Of a stretch of DNA of 64,000 nt, positions 7,590 to 14,967 are shown one piece after another. Made by a program: the position numbers and the translations under genes. Numbering within the stretch: the first letter of the stretch is position 1; every line of letters starts with the position of its first letter. Below the pieces are notes generated by a model. It had not been told where the DNA came from and ran no database searches. It saw only the letters and a program-made list of their open reading frames with translations. This DNA is from Bacillota bacterium (GTDB lineage Bacteria > Bacillota_I > Bacilli_A > Izemoplasmatales > Hujiaoplasmataceae). The stretch lies in assembly GCA_018816905.1 (NCBI GenBank), contig JAHIVB010000008.1, forward strand, positions 124,001 to 188,000. Reading direction: 5' to 3'.

Positions 7590-9336
7590 GTTCTAATTGA
7601 TTAACAAGTTCAGATAATCGGTTTGATACTGCCAAAAAGGCATCTTCTTTGGTTAAATCAACGCCAGTTTCTTTGAGTTGATCGATTGGGAATTTACTTC
7701 CACCGGAGCGAAGTAAATTCAAATAGTTTTCAAATGCGCCTTCAACATTGTTTTTGACATTTTCATATATTTTAAGTGAAGCAGCAAAACTAGTCGCGTA
7801 TTGATATACATAGAAAGGAGTATAGAATAAATGCGGAATATATGCCCAAACATACTTCTTGACTTCTTCCTTTTCAATATCTAAATCATAAAATTCTTTA
7901 TAAAGATCAATCATGATTTTTGATAGTGTGTCTGGAGTGATCGGAACATTGTTTTCAATCAGTTTATGAGTTTCAAATTCATATATTGCAAATAAGGTTT
8001 GACGATAAAACGTACTCATGATGTCATCGATTGCTCTTTGTAACAAAGCTATTTTTTCATTCTTTGAAGCTTTGCTTTCTTTGATGAAATAATCTAGTAA
8101 ATTATGTTCATTGAATGTAGATGCAACCTCCGCAACGAATATGGTGTAATTTTGAAGAATTGAGGGTTGAGCTTCTTGTGCAAACATTGAATGAATTGAA
8201 TGTCCCGCTTCATGTGCCAAAGTAAAAACGTCTTCAAGAGTTTTGGAATAATTAAGTAAGATGAAAGGATGTAAATCAGGCATAGACGAGGAGTACGCAC
8301 CCGTTCGTTTTCCTTCACCTTCATAAACATCTACAAATCCTTCTTTTAAGACTTCCTTTGCTTTGTCTTTGAAGGTATCGGGGAAATTTTTTATTGAGGC
8401 AAAAAATAAATTTTTACCTTCTTCATATTCATACTCCTTATCTGATTTAGCCAAATCAAGGAATCTGTCATAGGTATGATATTCTTCCAATTTTAAATAT
8501 TCTTTTCGTAATTGAAGGTAACGTTTCACAGACCCTGTTGTAGTTCTTGCGACGTTCGTAAGTGAAGTGTATACTTCGGTTGGAATATTATTTTCAAATA
8601 GATAACTGTCGAGCGAAGAAGCATATTTTCTGGCTCTCATTCTCGCATAGTCAGTATCCAACACATTTTTATAGATTGCTGCATAAGTGTTTTTATGTCT
8701 TTCATAATATGAAAAGACACTTTCAAAAATTTCTTTTCTTTCTTCAGCACTTTCACTTTTTTTGATAAAAGCGCGGTAGTTACTATTGGTGACAGTGACA
8801 ATCTCGCCACTATCTAACATGACATCTCCGTGCTCAATATCCGCCACGGATAAAGAACTATATAATTCTCTTCCAGCACTTAATGTTTGAGTAAAGGTTG
8901 CTAGTAAAGCTTCTGACTCATCGTCAAGGATGTGTTCTTGTCTTCTGAATAGCTTTTCAACGTTGAATCTAAACTCTTCCAGTTCTTTGTTTCTGTTAAT
9001 GAAACCAAGTACCGTTTCTTTTCCTATCCCGATTAATTCTGGTTCTTCAAAAGAAATGGCTTCTGTAAGTTTGGAAAAAGCAATCTGTGCTTTTTGAAGC
9101 ATTGTTGCACTTTTCATGTCCTTTTTGTTTAAATCACTTTTCAAGTGAGCGTATTGATATGCTCTTAATCCAGTTTTTTCAAATTGTTTTTGTAAAAGGA
9201 AGTACTCCTTGAACGTTTTTTCTTCTTTCAATTTGCCTTTGTACGTACTAAGTTGTTCGATAATTTTCAAAGCTTCTTGATATGCAGATTCAAAAGCTTC
9301 ATCATTAATAAATAAGTAAGTCAAGTCCCATTTCAT
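7570..9336 (-). CDS. pepF: Oligoendopeptidase F (M3 family)
   Basis: Cytosolic zinc endopeptidase of 588 residues that degrades oligopeptides of roughly 6-20 residues. The M3 zinc motif HEAGHSIHS lies near residue 371, followed by the downstream Glu-containing helix (FVAEVASTFNEH). Length and the N-terminal block MKWDLTYLF fit the PepF/M3B subgroup. The start is preceded by GAAGGAGG. It is upstream of trpS on the same strand, but trpS has its own promoter in the pepF 3' end, so they are separate units. It is divergent from spx. Confidence 0.93.
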   Translation of the reverse strand: MKWDLTYLFINDEAFESAYQEALKIIEQLSTYKGKLKEEKTFKEYFLLQKQFEKTGLRAYQYAHLKSDLNKKDMKSATMLQKAQIAFSKLTEAISFEEPELIGIGKETVLGFINRNKELEEFRFNVEKLFRRQEHILDDESEALLATFTQTLSAGRELYSSLSVADIEHGDVMLDSGEIVTVTNSNYRAFIKKSESAEERKEIFESVFSYYERHKNTYAAIYKNVLDTDYARMRARKYASSLDSYLFENNIPTEVYTSLTNVARTTTGSVKRYLQLRKEYLKLEEYHTYDRFLDLAKSDKEYEYEEGKNLFFASIKNFPDTFKDKAKEVLKEGFVDVYEGEGKRTGAYSSSMPDLHPFILLNYSKTLEDVFTLAHEAGHSIHSMFAQEAQPSILQNYTIFVAEVASTFNEHNLLDYFIKESKASKNEKIALLQRAIDDIMSTFYRQTLFAIYEFETHKLIENNVPITPDTLSKIMIDLYKEFYDLDIEKEEVKKYVWAYIPHLFYTPFYVYQYATSFAASLKIYENVKNNVEGAFENYLNLLRSGGSKFPIDQLKETGVDLTKEDAFLAVSNRLSELVNQLELVIHEK

Positions 9337-9415
9337 CTGTAAAAATCCTCCTTCACAGTTATAGAATAATTATACCATTATTTTACACAAATTGAGTATA
9401 AAAAACACGTTTGTA

Positions 9416-9424
9416 TGTTATAAT
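9416..9424 (+). promoter_or_regulatory. Extended -10 promoter of spx
   Basis: TGTTATAAT (TG-N-TATAAT) about 25 bases before the spx start. There is no well-spaced -35, as expected for an extended -10. Confidence 0.6.
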
Positions 9425-9448
9425 ATTCTTCGAAAGCGAGGGATTTGC

Positions 9449-9901
9449 ATGATTACATTATATACAAGTTCTAGTTGTTCTTCTTGCCGAAAAGCAAAAC
9501 GATGGTTGGAAGATAACAAAATTCCGTATAAAGAAAAAAACATTATTGGCATCCGATTAACAAGAGATGACATCATAAACATGTTGAAGTTTTCTGAAAA
9601 TGGATTTGAAGATATCATTTCGACAAGATCAAAAGTATTTAAAGATAATAATTTAGATACCGATGAAATGCGATTCGGAGAATTGGCAGATTTCATTATC
9701 GATAATCCTACTATTCTCAAACGTCCGATTATCATCAACGAGAAAATAATGCAAACAGGATACAACGAAGACGAAATTAGAGCGTTCATTCCAAGAAAAT
9801 TCAGAAGCAATGTAGTTTGTGAAGAGTGCAGGGATGATTGCGAGTACAAAGAAGCGATTAAGAAAGCAATTGCGGCGAACAACGGAGCAAAAACGTTATA
9901 A
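9449..9901 (+). CDS. spx: Spx/ArsC-family transcriptional regulator with Cys-rich C-terminal tail
   Basis: Thioredoxin-fold regulator of 150 residues that in Firmicutes binds the RNA polymerase alpha C-terminal domain and controls the disulfide stress response. The redox switch CSSC (Cys10, Cys13) in TSSSCSSCRKAKRWL, the ISTRSK block, RRPII-like KRPIIINEK and GYNEDEIRAFIPRK match Spx closely. Typical Spx is about 131 residues; here the body ends in RKFRSN and is followed by an extra tail with Cys124, Cys127 and Cys131, which is unusual. Start ATG 9449 follows GCGAGGG; an upstream extension is unsupported. A terminator follows. Paralogs such as MgsR share the fold, so the exact regulon is unknown. 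Confidence 0.85.
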   Translation: MITLYTSSSCSSCRKAKRWLEDNKIPYKEKNIIGIRLTRDDIINMLKFSENGFEDIISTRSKVFKDNNLDTDEMRFGELADFIIDNPTILKRPIIINEKIMQTGYNEDEIRAFIPRKFRSNVVCEECRDDCEYKEAIKKAIAANNGAKTL

Positions 9902-9907
9902 GTTTTA

Positions 9908-9935
9908 AAGACGGAAATTTCCGTCTTTTTTTCTA
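9908..9935 (+). terminator. Terminator of spx
   Basis: AAAGACGGAAA / TTTCCGTCTTT stem followed by a T-run. Confidence 0.85.
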
Positions 9936-9973
9936 TATAAGTAGTATTCTCCTGTTTCTAAACTCTTTTTGTG

Positions 9974-9987
9974 TTGAAAGCGTTTTA
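9974..9987 (+). promoter_or_regulatory. Possible cre-like site upstream of gap
   Basis: TGAAAGCGTTTTAT agrees with 12 of 14 positions of the Bacillus catabolite response consensus, but its right half is poorly palindromic. It lies 14 bases before the gap -35. HPr with Ser46 in this genome makes CcpA-type control conceivable; no ccpA gene is in the window. Confidence 0.25.
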
Positions 9988-10000
9988 TTGAGTGGTTCAT

Positions 10001-10029
10001 CTTGAAAAATAACGAAATATAGAGTAAAA
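10001..10029 (+). promoter_or_regulatory. gap promoter
   Basis: -35 TTGAAA (10001-10006) and -10 TAAAAT (10024-10029) with 17 bases between. Confidence 0.7.
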
Positions 10030-10076
10030 TGAAATAGACTTATTAAGAATTAGAAAATTTTAGGAGGAAATAAATT

Positions 10077-11087
10077 ATGTCAGTAAAAGTAGCAATTAAT
10101 GGTTTTGGTAGAATCGGTCGTTTGGCATTCAGATTAATGTTTGGACATGACGATTTTGAAATCGTTGCAGTCAATGATTTAACAGATGCTGAGCAACTCG
10201 CTTATCTATTAAAGTATGACAGCTCTCAAGGAAGATACGCTAAAGAAGTATTAGTTGAAGGATCAAACATCGTTGTAGAAGGAAAAAAAGTTCCTGTGTT
10301 CTCACAAAAAGATCCATCATTACTACCTTGGAAAGACTTAAATGTTGATGTAGTATTAGAATGCACAGGTTTCTTTGTTTCTAGAGATAAAGCGTCATTG
10401 CATTTACAAGCTGGAGCTAAAAAAGTAATCATCAGTGCACCTGCAAAAGAAAAAGACGTTCCGACTATCGTTTATGGTGTTAATGAACAAACTTTGACCG
10501 GTGCAGAAACTGTCATTAGTGCAGCTTCATGTACGACGAACTGTCTAGCTCCAATTGCAAAAGTATTGGATGACAATTTTGGAATCGTTAGAGGATTCAT
10601 GACGACTGTTCATGCGTATACCAACGACCAAGCTACACTTGATATTCCTCACAACAAAGGTCATTACTCAAGAAGAGGAAGAGCAGCCGCTGCGAACATC
10701 GTTCCAACAACCACTGGAGCTGCTAAAGCCGTTGCACTTGTATTACCTCAACTTAAAGGCAAAATGGATGGACTCGCATTACGTGTACCAGTCATTACCG
10801 GATCCATTGTGGACCTAGTAGTAGAACTTAAGAAGAATGTTACAAAAGAAGAAGTCAATGCAGCTGTAAAAGCGGCACAATCTGAAGTCTTGGGATATAC
10901 TGAAGACCCAATCGTTTCAAGCGATGTCATCGGAATTACTCAAGGTACTATGTTTGATGCAGACTCCACTTCAATATTAGATACTGATGGAAAACAACTT
11001 GTCAAAGTACTTACATGGTATGACAATGAAGCTTCCTTCACAAACCAAATGGTTCGTACACTTAAATATTTCGGCAACCTGATTTAA
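10077..11087 (+). CDS. gap: Glyceraldehyde-3-phosphate dehydrogenase, type I
   Basis: Glycolytic NAD-dependent enzyme of 336 residues that oxidises glyceraldehyde 3-phosphate to 1,3-bisphosphoglycerate. The Rossmann motif [12 protein letters not shown] opens the protein, the catalytic cysteine is in [12 protein letters not shown], and HAYTNDQ and [11 protein letters not shown] are the conserved downstream blocks. The start follows TTAGGAGGAAATAAATT, among the strongest binding sites in the window, consistent with high expression. It is monocistronic, between two terminators, rather than in a gapR-gap-pgk operon. Confidence 0.97.
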   Translation: MSVKVAINGFGRIGRLAFRLMFGHDDFEIVAVNDLTDAEQLAYLLKYDSSQGRYAKEVLVEGSNIVVEGKKVPVFSQKDPSLLPWKDLNVDVVLECTGFFVSRDKASLHLQAGAKKVIISAPAKEKDVPTIVYGVNEQTLTGAETVISAASCTTNCLAPIAKVLDDNFGIVRGFMTTVHAYTNDQATLDIPHNKGHYSRRGRAAAANIVPTTTGAAKAVALVLPQLKGKMDGLALRVPVITGSIVDLVVELKKNVTKEEVNAAVKAAQSEVLGYTEDPIVSSDVIGITQGTMFDADSTSILDTDGKQLVKVLTWYDNEASFTNQMVRTLKYFGNLI

Positions 11088-11091
11088 CACG

Positions 11092-11115
11092 AAGCATCCT
11101 AAGGGATGCTTTTTT
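11092..11115 (+). terminator. Terminator of gap
   Basis: AAGCATCC - TAAG - GGATGCTT followed by a T-run. Confidence 0.9.
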
Positions 11116-11133
11116 CAGAAGAAAAGGTAGGAA

Positions 11134-11760
11134 ATGATGGGTTTTTTCTATGATCTATTAGACAAGCTTCAACAATTTGTTCTTGATAATATGTGGTTTG
11201 CACCGCTTTCTGCGGTGCTTTTACCATTTCTTGAAGCATTGATTCCCTCTCTTCCACTTACCATTTTGATCTCATTTAATTTATCTTTGATGGCAAGTGC
11301 CTTTGGTGGACTGCAAGGAACAATCTTAACGATCTTTTTATCGACTTTAGGCAGTATGTTAGGTATGGTACTCGTATTTATCTTTATAAGAGTAACGCTT
11401 GCGCCTTATTTTGCAAAAAAAGTAGAAGGACATAAAGTTGGGAAAAAGTTTTTAAATCTTGTTAACGGACCGAATACTTTTCTTGTATTAATCTTATTGT
11501 CCAACCCTTTCCTTCCATCCTCCATCTTAAATTATGCGTTATCATTAACGAAAATCAAATTTACAAAATATCTGATGTTAACAGTGATTTCCAGACTGAT
11601 TATTGTCCTTTTCCTAGTCTTTTTAGGATCCTTATTCAATATTCAAGAGAACCCTATGAATGCTTTATGGGTACTGCTGGTATATTTTATCTTGCTCGGG
11701 ATATGGGCTCTTTGGTCCAAGTTCTCACAAAAAAAGACAATAGACGAAAAAACTCATTAA
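11134..11760 (+). CDS. VTT-domain (TVP38/DedA superfamily) membrane protein
   Basis: Integral membrane protein of 208 residues with about five hydrophobic segments and the VTT (SNARE-associated) pattern: FLEALIPSLPLT near residue 32 and a second half with LSNPFLPSSILNYALSLT near residue 125. The arrangement is closer to the TVP38/TMEM64 branch than to classical DedA. Members of this superfamily are implicated in lipid translocation, including undecaprenyl phosphate; that role here is inference. AGGTAGGAA precedes two adjacent ATG codons at 11134 and 11137. It lies between terminators as a single gene. Confidence 0.82.
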   Translation: MMGFFYDLLDKLQQFVLDNMWFAPLSAVLLPFLEALIPSLPLTILISFNLSLMASAFGGLQGTILTIFLSTLGSMLGMVLVFIFIRVTLAPYFAKKVEGHKVGKKFLNLVNGPNTFLVLILLSNPFLPSSILNYALSLTKIKFTKYLMLTVISRLIIVLFLVFLGSLFNIQENPMNALWVLLVYFILLGIWALWSKFSQKKTIDEKTH

Positions 11761-11780
11761 AAAAAGTGAGTTTTTTTTAT
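11748..11780 (+). terminator. Terminator overlapping the VTT gene stop
   Basis: AAAAACTCA ... TGAGTTTTTTTT with the TAA stop codon inside the loop. Confidence 0.75.
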
Positions 11781-11788
11781 TATTTTTG

Positions 11789-11828
11789 TTGACAAACATA
11801 TACTATGTATTGTATAGTATTATACATA
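11789..11828 (+). promoter_or_regulatory. padR promoter with operator-like inverted repeat
   Basis: -35 TTGACA (11789-11794), 18 bases, -10 TATAGT (11813-11818). A perfect inverted repeat ATACTAT-N7-ATAGTAT (11800-11820) covers the spacer and -10, and ATGTAT/ATACAT half-sites resembling PadR operators overlap it. Autoregulation by the downstream PadR is likely. Confidence 0.65.
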
Positions 11829-11841
11829 AGGAGGTATTCGT

Positions 11842-12144
11842 ATGGATAGTCAACTCAAAAAGGGAATACTTGAAATATTGGTTTTAGCTTCATTGAAGTA
11901 TGAAGACTCCTATGGATATGTGATTAATCAAGAAATTTCTGAAGTAATTGATATTTCTGAATCAACACTTTATCCGATTTTACGGAGGCTAGAACAACAA
12001 AATTATGTCAGAACGTATCAAACGACTTTCAATTCGCGGATACGAAAATATTATCAGATAACGAAGGTTGGATTAACAAAATTGAGGGAGTCTGAAGCGG
12101 ATTTCATGGAAATGAAAAAAGTTTATGACTATGTTCTTAGGTAA
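11842..12144 (+). CDS. PadR-family transcriptional regulator
   Basis: Winged-helix repressor of 100 residues, about the size of the short PadR-s2 group. Visible motifs are LKKGILEILVLASLKYEDSYGYVINQEI for the first helices and STLYPILRRLEQQNYV for the recognition helix, with the YYQITKVGLTKL wing at the end. A strong AAGGAGG precedes the start. It begins a three-gene unit with DUF1700 and DUF4097 proteins, a grouping common in Firmicutes and often linked to envelope stress. Inverted repeats in its promoter suggest it represses its own operon. Confidence 0.9.
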   Translation: MDSQLKKGILEILVLASLKYEDSYGYVINQEISEVIDISESTLYPILRRLEQQNYVRTYQTTFNSRIRKYYQITKVGLTKLRESEADFMEMKKVYDYVLR

Positions 12145-12156
12145 AGGGGATTCATT

Positions 12157-12696
12157 ATGAGAAAAGCAGAGTTTATGAAAGCATTAAAAGGACAGTTGGA
12201 ATTTTTAAACAAGAACGAATTAGAAGAAGTTGTCGGCTATTATGATGAACTGATACAAGATGCAGTTGATCACGGAGAAACCGAACGTGAATTCATTGAA
12301 TCATTAGGTGATGTCAACGATATTGCGTATAACATTAAGAAAGATGGAACATTCCTCGAAAAAGTTCGAGCACGGGCACCATTCTCAGTGAAGGAAGTAT
12401 TTGGTCTTACCGTAAAGATTGTGGGCTATTTCTTCTTTGCTATCTTCACAATCGTGATGTTCTCGATTGGGTTTAGTATCGTCGTCTCTGGCGTTTCAGT
12501 TGCGATAGGCGGCCTGTACATGATGATAACGACGACTCAACCAGAATTAGTTCAGAGTGTTCTAGCCATAGGGGTTATTGTGTTTGGCATCGGACTTACT
12601 GTTTTTGGGGCTGGGATATTTCAGTGGTATGGATCTATATCAAAAAATACATTAAAACGATTGTTATATCGTGTCAGAGATTTTATAAAGGAATAG
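12157..12696 (+). CDS. DUF1700 membrane protein
   Basis: A 179-residue protein with an N-terminal cytosolic part (1-75) that matches the DUF1700 pattern: FMKALKGQLEFLNKNELEEVVGYYDELIQDAVDHG followed in pieces by ESLGDVNDIAYNI. Two or three membrane segments occupy roughly residues 88-165. It lies 12 bases after padR with AAGGGGA as binding site, and 11 bases before the DUF4097 gene. Function is not known; in related operons it is associated with the DUF4097 partner and PadR control. Confidence 0.8.
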   Translation: MRKAEFMKALKGQLEFLNKNELEEVVGYYDELIQDAVDHGETEREFIESLGDVNDIAYNIKKDGTFLEKVRARAPFSVKEVFGLTVKIVGYFFFAIFTIVMFSIGFSIVVSGVSVAIGGLYMMITTTQPELVQSVLAIGVIVFGIGLTVFGAGIFQWYGSISKNTLKRLLYRVRDFIKE

Positions 12697-12707
12697 GAGA
12701 AAAAAAC

Positions 12708-13601
12708 ATGAATAAAATGTTAAGAATTGGACTTGCAGTAATTTTAATCGGAATTGGAATGGTTGTAATATTTGCAATTGCATCAGGGGAAGATTTCTTT
12801 ACTTATTTTAATGGAGATACAACATTTACATATGTAGAGAAGACCTATGCATCGGATGATTTTGAAGTCTTAAATGTGTCACTAAAAAATAAATCTGTTT
12901 ATATTCTGCCAAGCACAGACGATCAAGTGAAAATAACGTATTATGAAAATGAGACGGACTACATCACATACGATCTCGATGGAATGACTTTGGATGTAGA
13001 AAATGAAGTAGAATGGGTTGCCAACATCTTTAACTTTAATTTCTTCATCGAACCGGATTATTTTAAACTTTACCTTTATTTGCCTGAATCTATGGAATTG
13101 GATTTGGATTTAGGCACATCAAATGGTTTGATTACTATATCTGATTTAACTGATTTTGGTGTATTGAAACTGGCTTCTTCAAATGGAGAAATAACCCTTG
13201 ATGGAATTGAATCTAGTGGGAACATGACACTCTATACTTCAAACGGAACCATTGACGTCACGAACTCTATCACTTTGGGAAATGCGAAATTTACGACTTC
13301 AAACGGCAAGATTCTAGTCAATGGATTAGAAGCCTCTTTAGTGGATTTACATACTTCAAACGGTAAAATCGATTGCTCGAACATGACTTCAGACGACATT
13401 GAATTATCGACATCAAACGGAAACATCATTTTGAATGTTCCTGGTGCATTTGAAGATCATTATTTAAAAATGTCAACTGTTAACGGAAACTATTATCTAA
13501 ATGGTGATGAAGTAGTAACGAACAGCTATCACGATAGCGCATCGAAGCGAATTGATTGTTCGACATCAAACGGAAATGTTTCAGTGAATTTTTCAAATTA
13601 A
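12708..13601 (+). CDS. DUF4097 beta-helix repeat protein, membrane anchored
   Basis: Protein of 297 residues with one N-terminal membrane anchor (residues 5-24) and an extracytoplasmic domain built from repeats. At least eight units of 18-25 residues carry T-S-N-G or a variant (S-S-N-G, T-V-N-G) followed by a beta strand such as GTIDVTNS, GKILVNGLE and GKIDCSNMT, as in the DUF4097 (YvlB/LiaG-like) right-handed beta-helix. The ATG 12708 is chosen because GGAGA precedes it; a longer frame runs back into the DUF1700 gene without a start signal. Function is unknown; PadR control and location suggest an envelope role. Confidence 0.82.
   Translation: MNKMLRIGLAVILIGIGMVVIFAIASGEDFFTYFNGDTTFTYVEKTYASDDFEVLNVSLKNKSVYILPSTDDQVKITYYENETDYITYDLDGMTLDVENEVEWVANIFNFNFFIEPDYFKLYLYLPESMELDLDLGTSNGLITISDLTDFGVLKLASSNGEITLDGIESSGNMTLYTSNGTIDVTNSITLGNAKFTTSNGKILVNGLEASLVDLHTSNGKIDCSNMTSDDIELSTSNGNIILNVPGAFEDHYLKMSTVNGNYYLNGDEVVTNSYHDSASKRIDCSTSNGNVSVNFSN
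13108..13590 (+). repeat. Coding tandem repeats of the TSNG type within the DUF4097 gene
   Basis: The segment (A/T)C(A/T)TCAAA(C/T)GG recurs about every 54-75 bases, for instance near 13120, 13180, 13240, 13300, 13360, 13410 and 13565, encoding T/S-S-N-G. Similarity is at the level of short codon blocks, not long identical DNA. Confidence 0.7.
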
Positions 13602-13627
13602 AAAAGCACATTTTCTGTGCTTTTTTG
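13600..13627 (+). terminator. Terminator of the padR operon
   Basis: AAAAAAGCACA - TTTTC - TGTGCTTTTTT hairpin with T-run. Confidence 0.9.
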
Positions 13628-13646
13628 TTTATTGAAATCGAAGTTG

Positions 13647-13655
13647 TGATATAAT
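13647..13655 (+). promoter_or_regulatory. Extended -10 promoter of the M24 peptidase gene
   Basis: TGATATAAT (TG-N-TATAAT), about 27 bases before the start codon. No well-spaced -35. Confidence 0.55.
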
Positions 13656-13681
13656 ATTTTAAAAGACTTTGAGGTGATTGT

Positions 13682-14944
13682 ATGGAATCAAAACTATTCG
13701 TGAGACATCGCGAAGAATTTATTAAAAACATGAAGGATGGTTCTTTTGCCGTTTTTTATTCAGGAGATGCTCCTCATAAAACGAATGATCAAACTTATGT
13801 ATATGAACCCAATCGGAATTTTTATTATTTAACTGGTTGTGAGAGAGGAAACTTCATTTTGCTGCTAGTCAAAGGCAGTTCTTTTGCTCAAGCCTTTTTG
13901 TTTATCGAAGAACCAAGTGATTATGCTACAAAATGGCTTGGAAGAAGGCTTACAAAGGAAGAAGCTTCTAATCTTTCTGGAATCGATTTGAAACACGTTA
14001 AATATGTTGAAGAATTCAAGTCTTTTGTACATACGGCAGTTCTTGCAAATTCAAGAGGAGCCCTTCTAAAAAAACCAGAAAGACTCTATTTGGACCTATA
14101 TAAATATAAACCTTTTGTCACTCCATTTAGTTTGACTCAGCTTCAATTTTTAACAGACGTTTATCCTGAAATCAAGGTTAAAAGCGCAAATGACATTCTT
14201 GATTCCATGAGAAGAATCAAGTCTAGTGAAGAAGTAGCTGAAATTGAAAAAGCAATTGCATATGGAAAAGCCGGAATCGAAGCTGTTTTGAAATTTGCAA
14301 AACCAGGAATGAATGAACGTGAACTAGAAGCCTATTATGAATATCAAATCAAGATGTCTGGCAGCAAAGGCATCTCTTTCGATTCGATCGTAGCTAGCGG
14401 TAAAAATGCGACCATTCTTCATTACATCGATAATTTTTCTACCATTCAGGACGGTTCACTCGTACTGCTTGATCTAGGCGCAAAGAATGGAGTTTATTCT
14501 TCAGACATTTCGCGTACCTTCCCAATTAATGGTAAATTCTCGGATCGCCAAAAGCAGATTTATGAAATCGTTCTAAGAACGAACAAAAAAATCATTGAGA
14601 TGATTCAACCTGGTGTCATGGTAAACGATTTGAATATGGCTGCGAAGAAGATGTTGACAGAAGAGACGAAAAAAATTGGATTAATTAAAGAAGATCATGA
14701 GATTGACAAGTATTATTATCATGGCGTCAGTCATTATCTTGGTTTGGATACGCATGATGTGGGTACTTATCAAGAACCTTTGCAACCAGGAGTCGTGTTA
14801 ACGGTTGAACCAGGATTATACATTGAAGAAGAAGGAATCGGAATCCGTATCGAAGACAACGTTTTGGTTACAGAAAACGGAAGAAGAAACTTAAGCGAAA
14901 GCATTAAAAAGGAATGGAAAGACATCGAGAATTTGATGAAGTAA
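13682..14944 (+). CDS. Xaa-Pro aminopeptidase P family protein (M24B)
   Basis: Cytosolic metallopeptidase of 420 residues that removes N-terminal residues preceding proline. The first 130 residues form the aminopeptidase P N-terminal domain (YVYEPNRNFYYLTGCERGN). The catalytic domain carries the metal ligands in order: LLDLGAKNGVYSSDISRTFP (two Asp), HGVSHYLGLDTHD (His), LTVEPGLYIE (Glu) and GIRIEDNVLVT (Glu). GAGGTGAT precedes ATG 13682. It is followed 23 bases later by recD2, and probably shares its transcript. Confidence 0.9.
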   Translation: MESKLFVRHREEFIKNMKDGSFAVFYSGDAPHKTNDQTYVYEPNRNFYYLTGCERGNFILLLVKGSSFAQAFLFIEEPSDYATKWLGRRLTKEEASNLSGIDLKHVKYVEEFKSFVHTAVLANSRGALLKKPERLYLDLYKYKPFVTPFSLTQLQFLTDVYPEIKVKSANDILDSMRRIKSSEEVAEIEKAIAYGKAGIEAVLKFAKPGMNERELEAYYEYQIKMSGSKGISFDSIVASGKNATILHYIDNFSTIQDGSLVLLDLGAKNGVYSSDISRTFPINGKFSDRQKQIYEIVLRTNKKIIEMIQPGVMVNDLNMAAKKMLTEETKKIGLIKEDHEIDKYYYHGVSHYLGLDTHDVGTYQEPLQPGVVLTVEPGLYIEEEGIGIRIEDNVLVTENGRRNLSESIKKEWKDIENLMK

Positions 14945-14967
14945 AATTCCCTTGAAAGGAATGACTT

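Noticed and set aside
9418-9882. Open frame of 154 codons on the minus strand opposite spx
   Set aside because: It mirrors the codons of spx, has no binding site, and spx is unmistakable on the plus strand.
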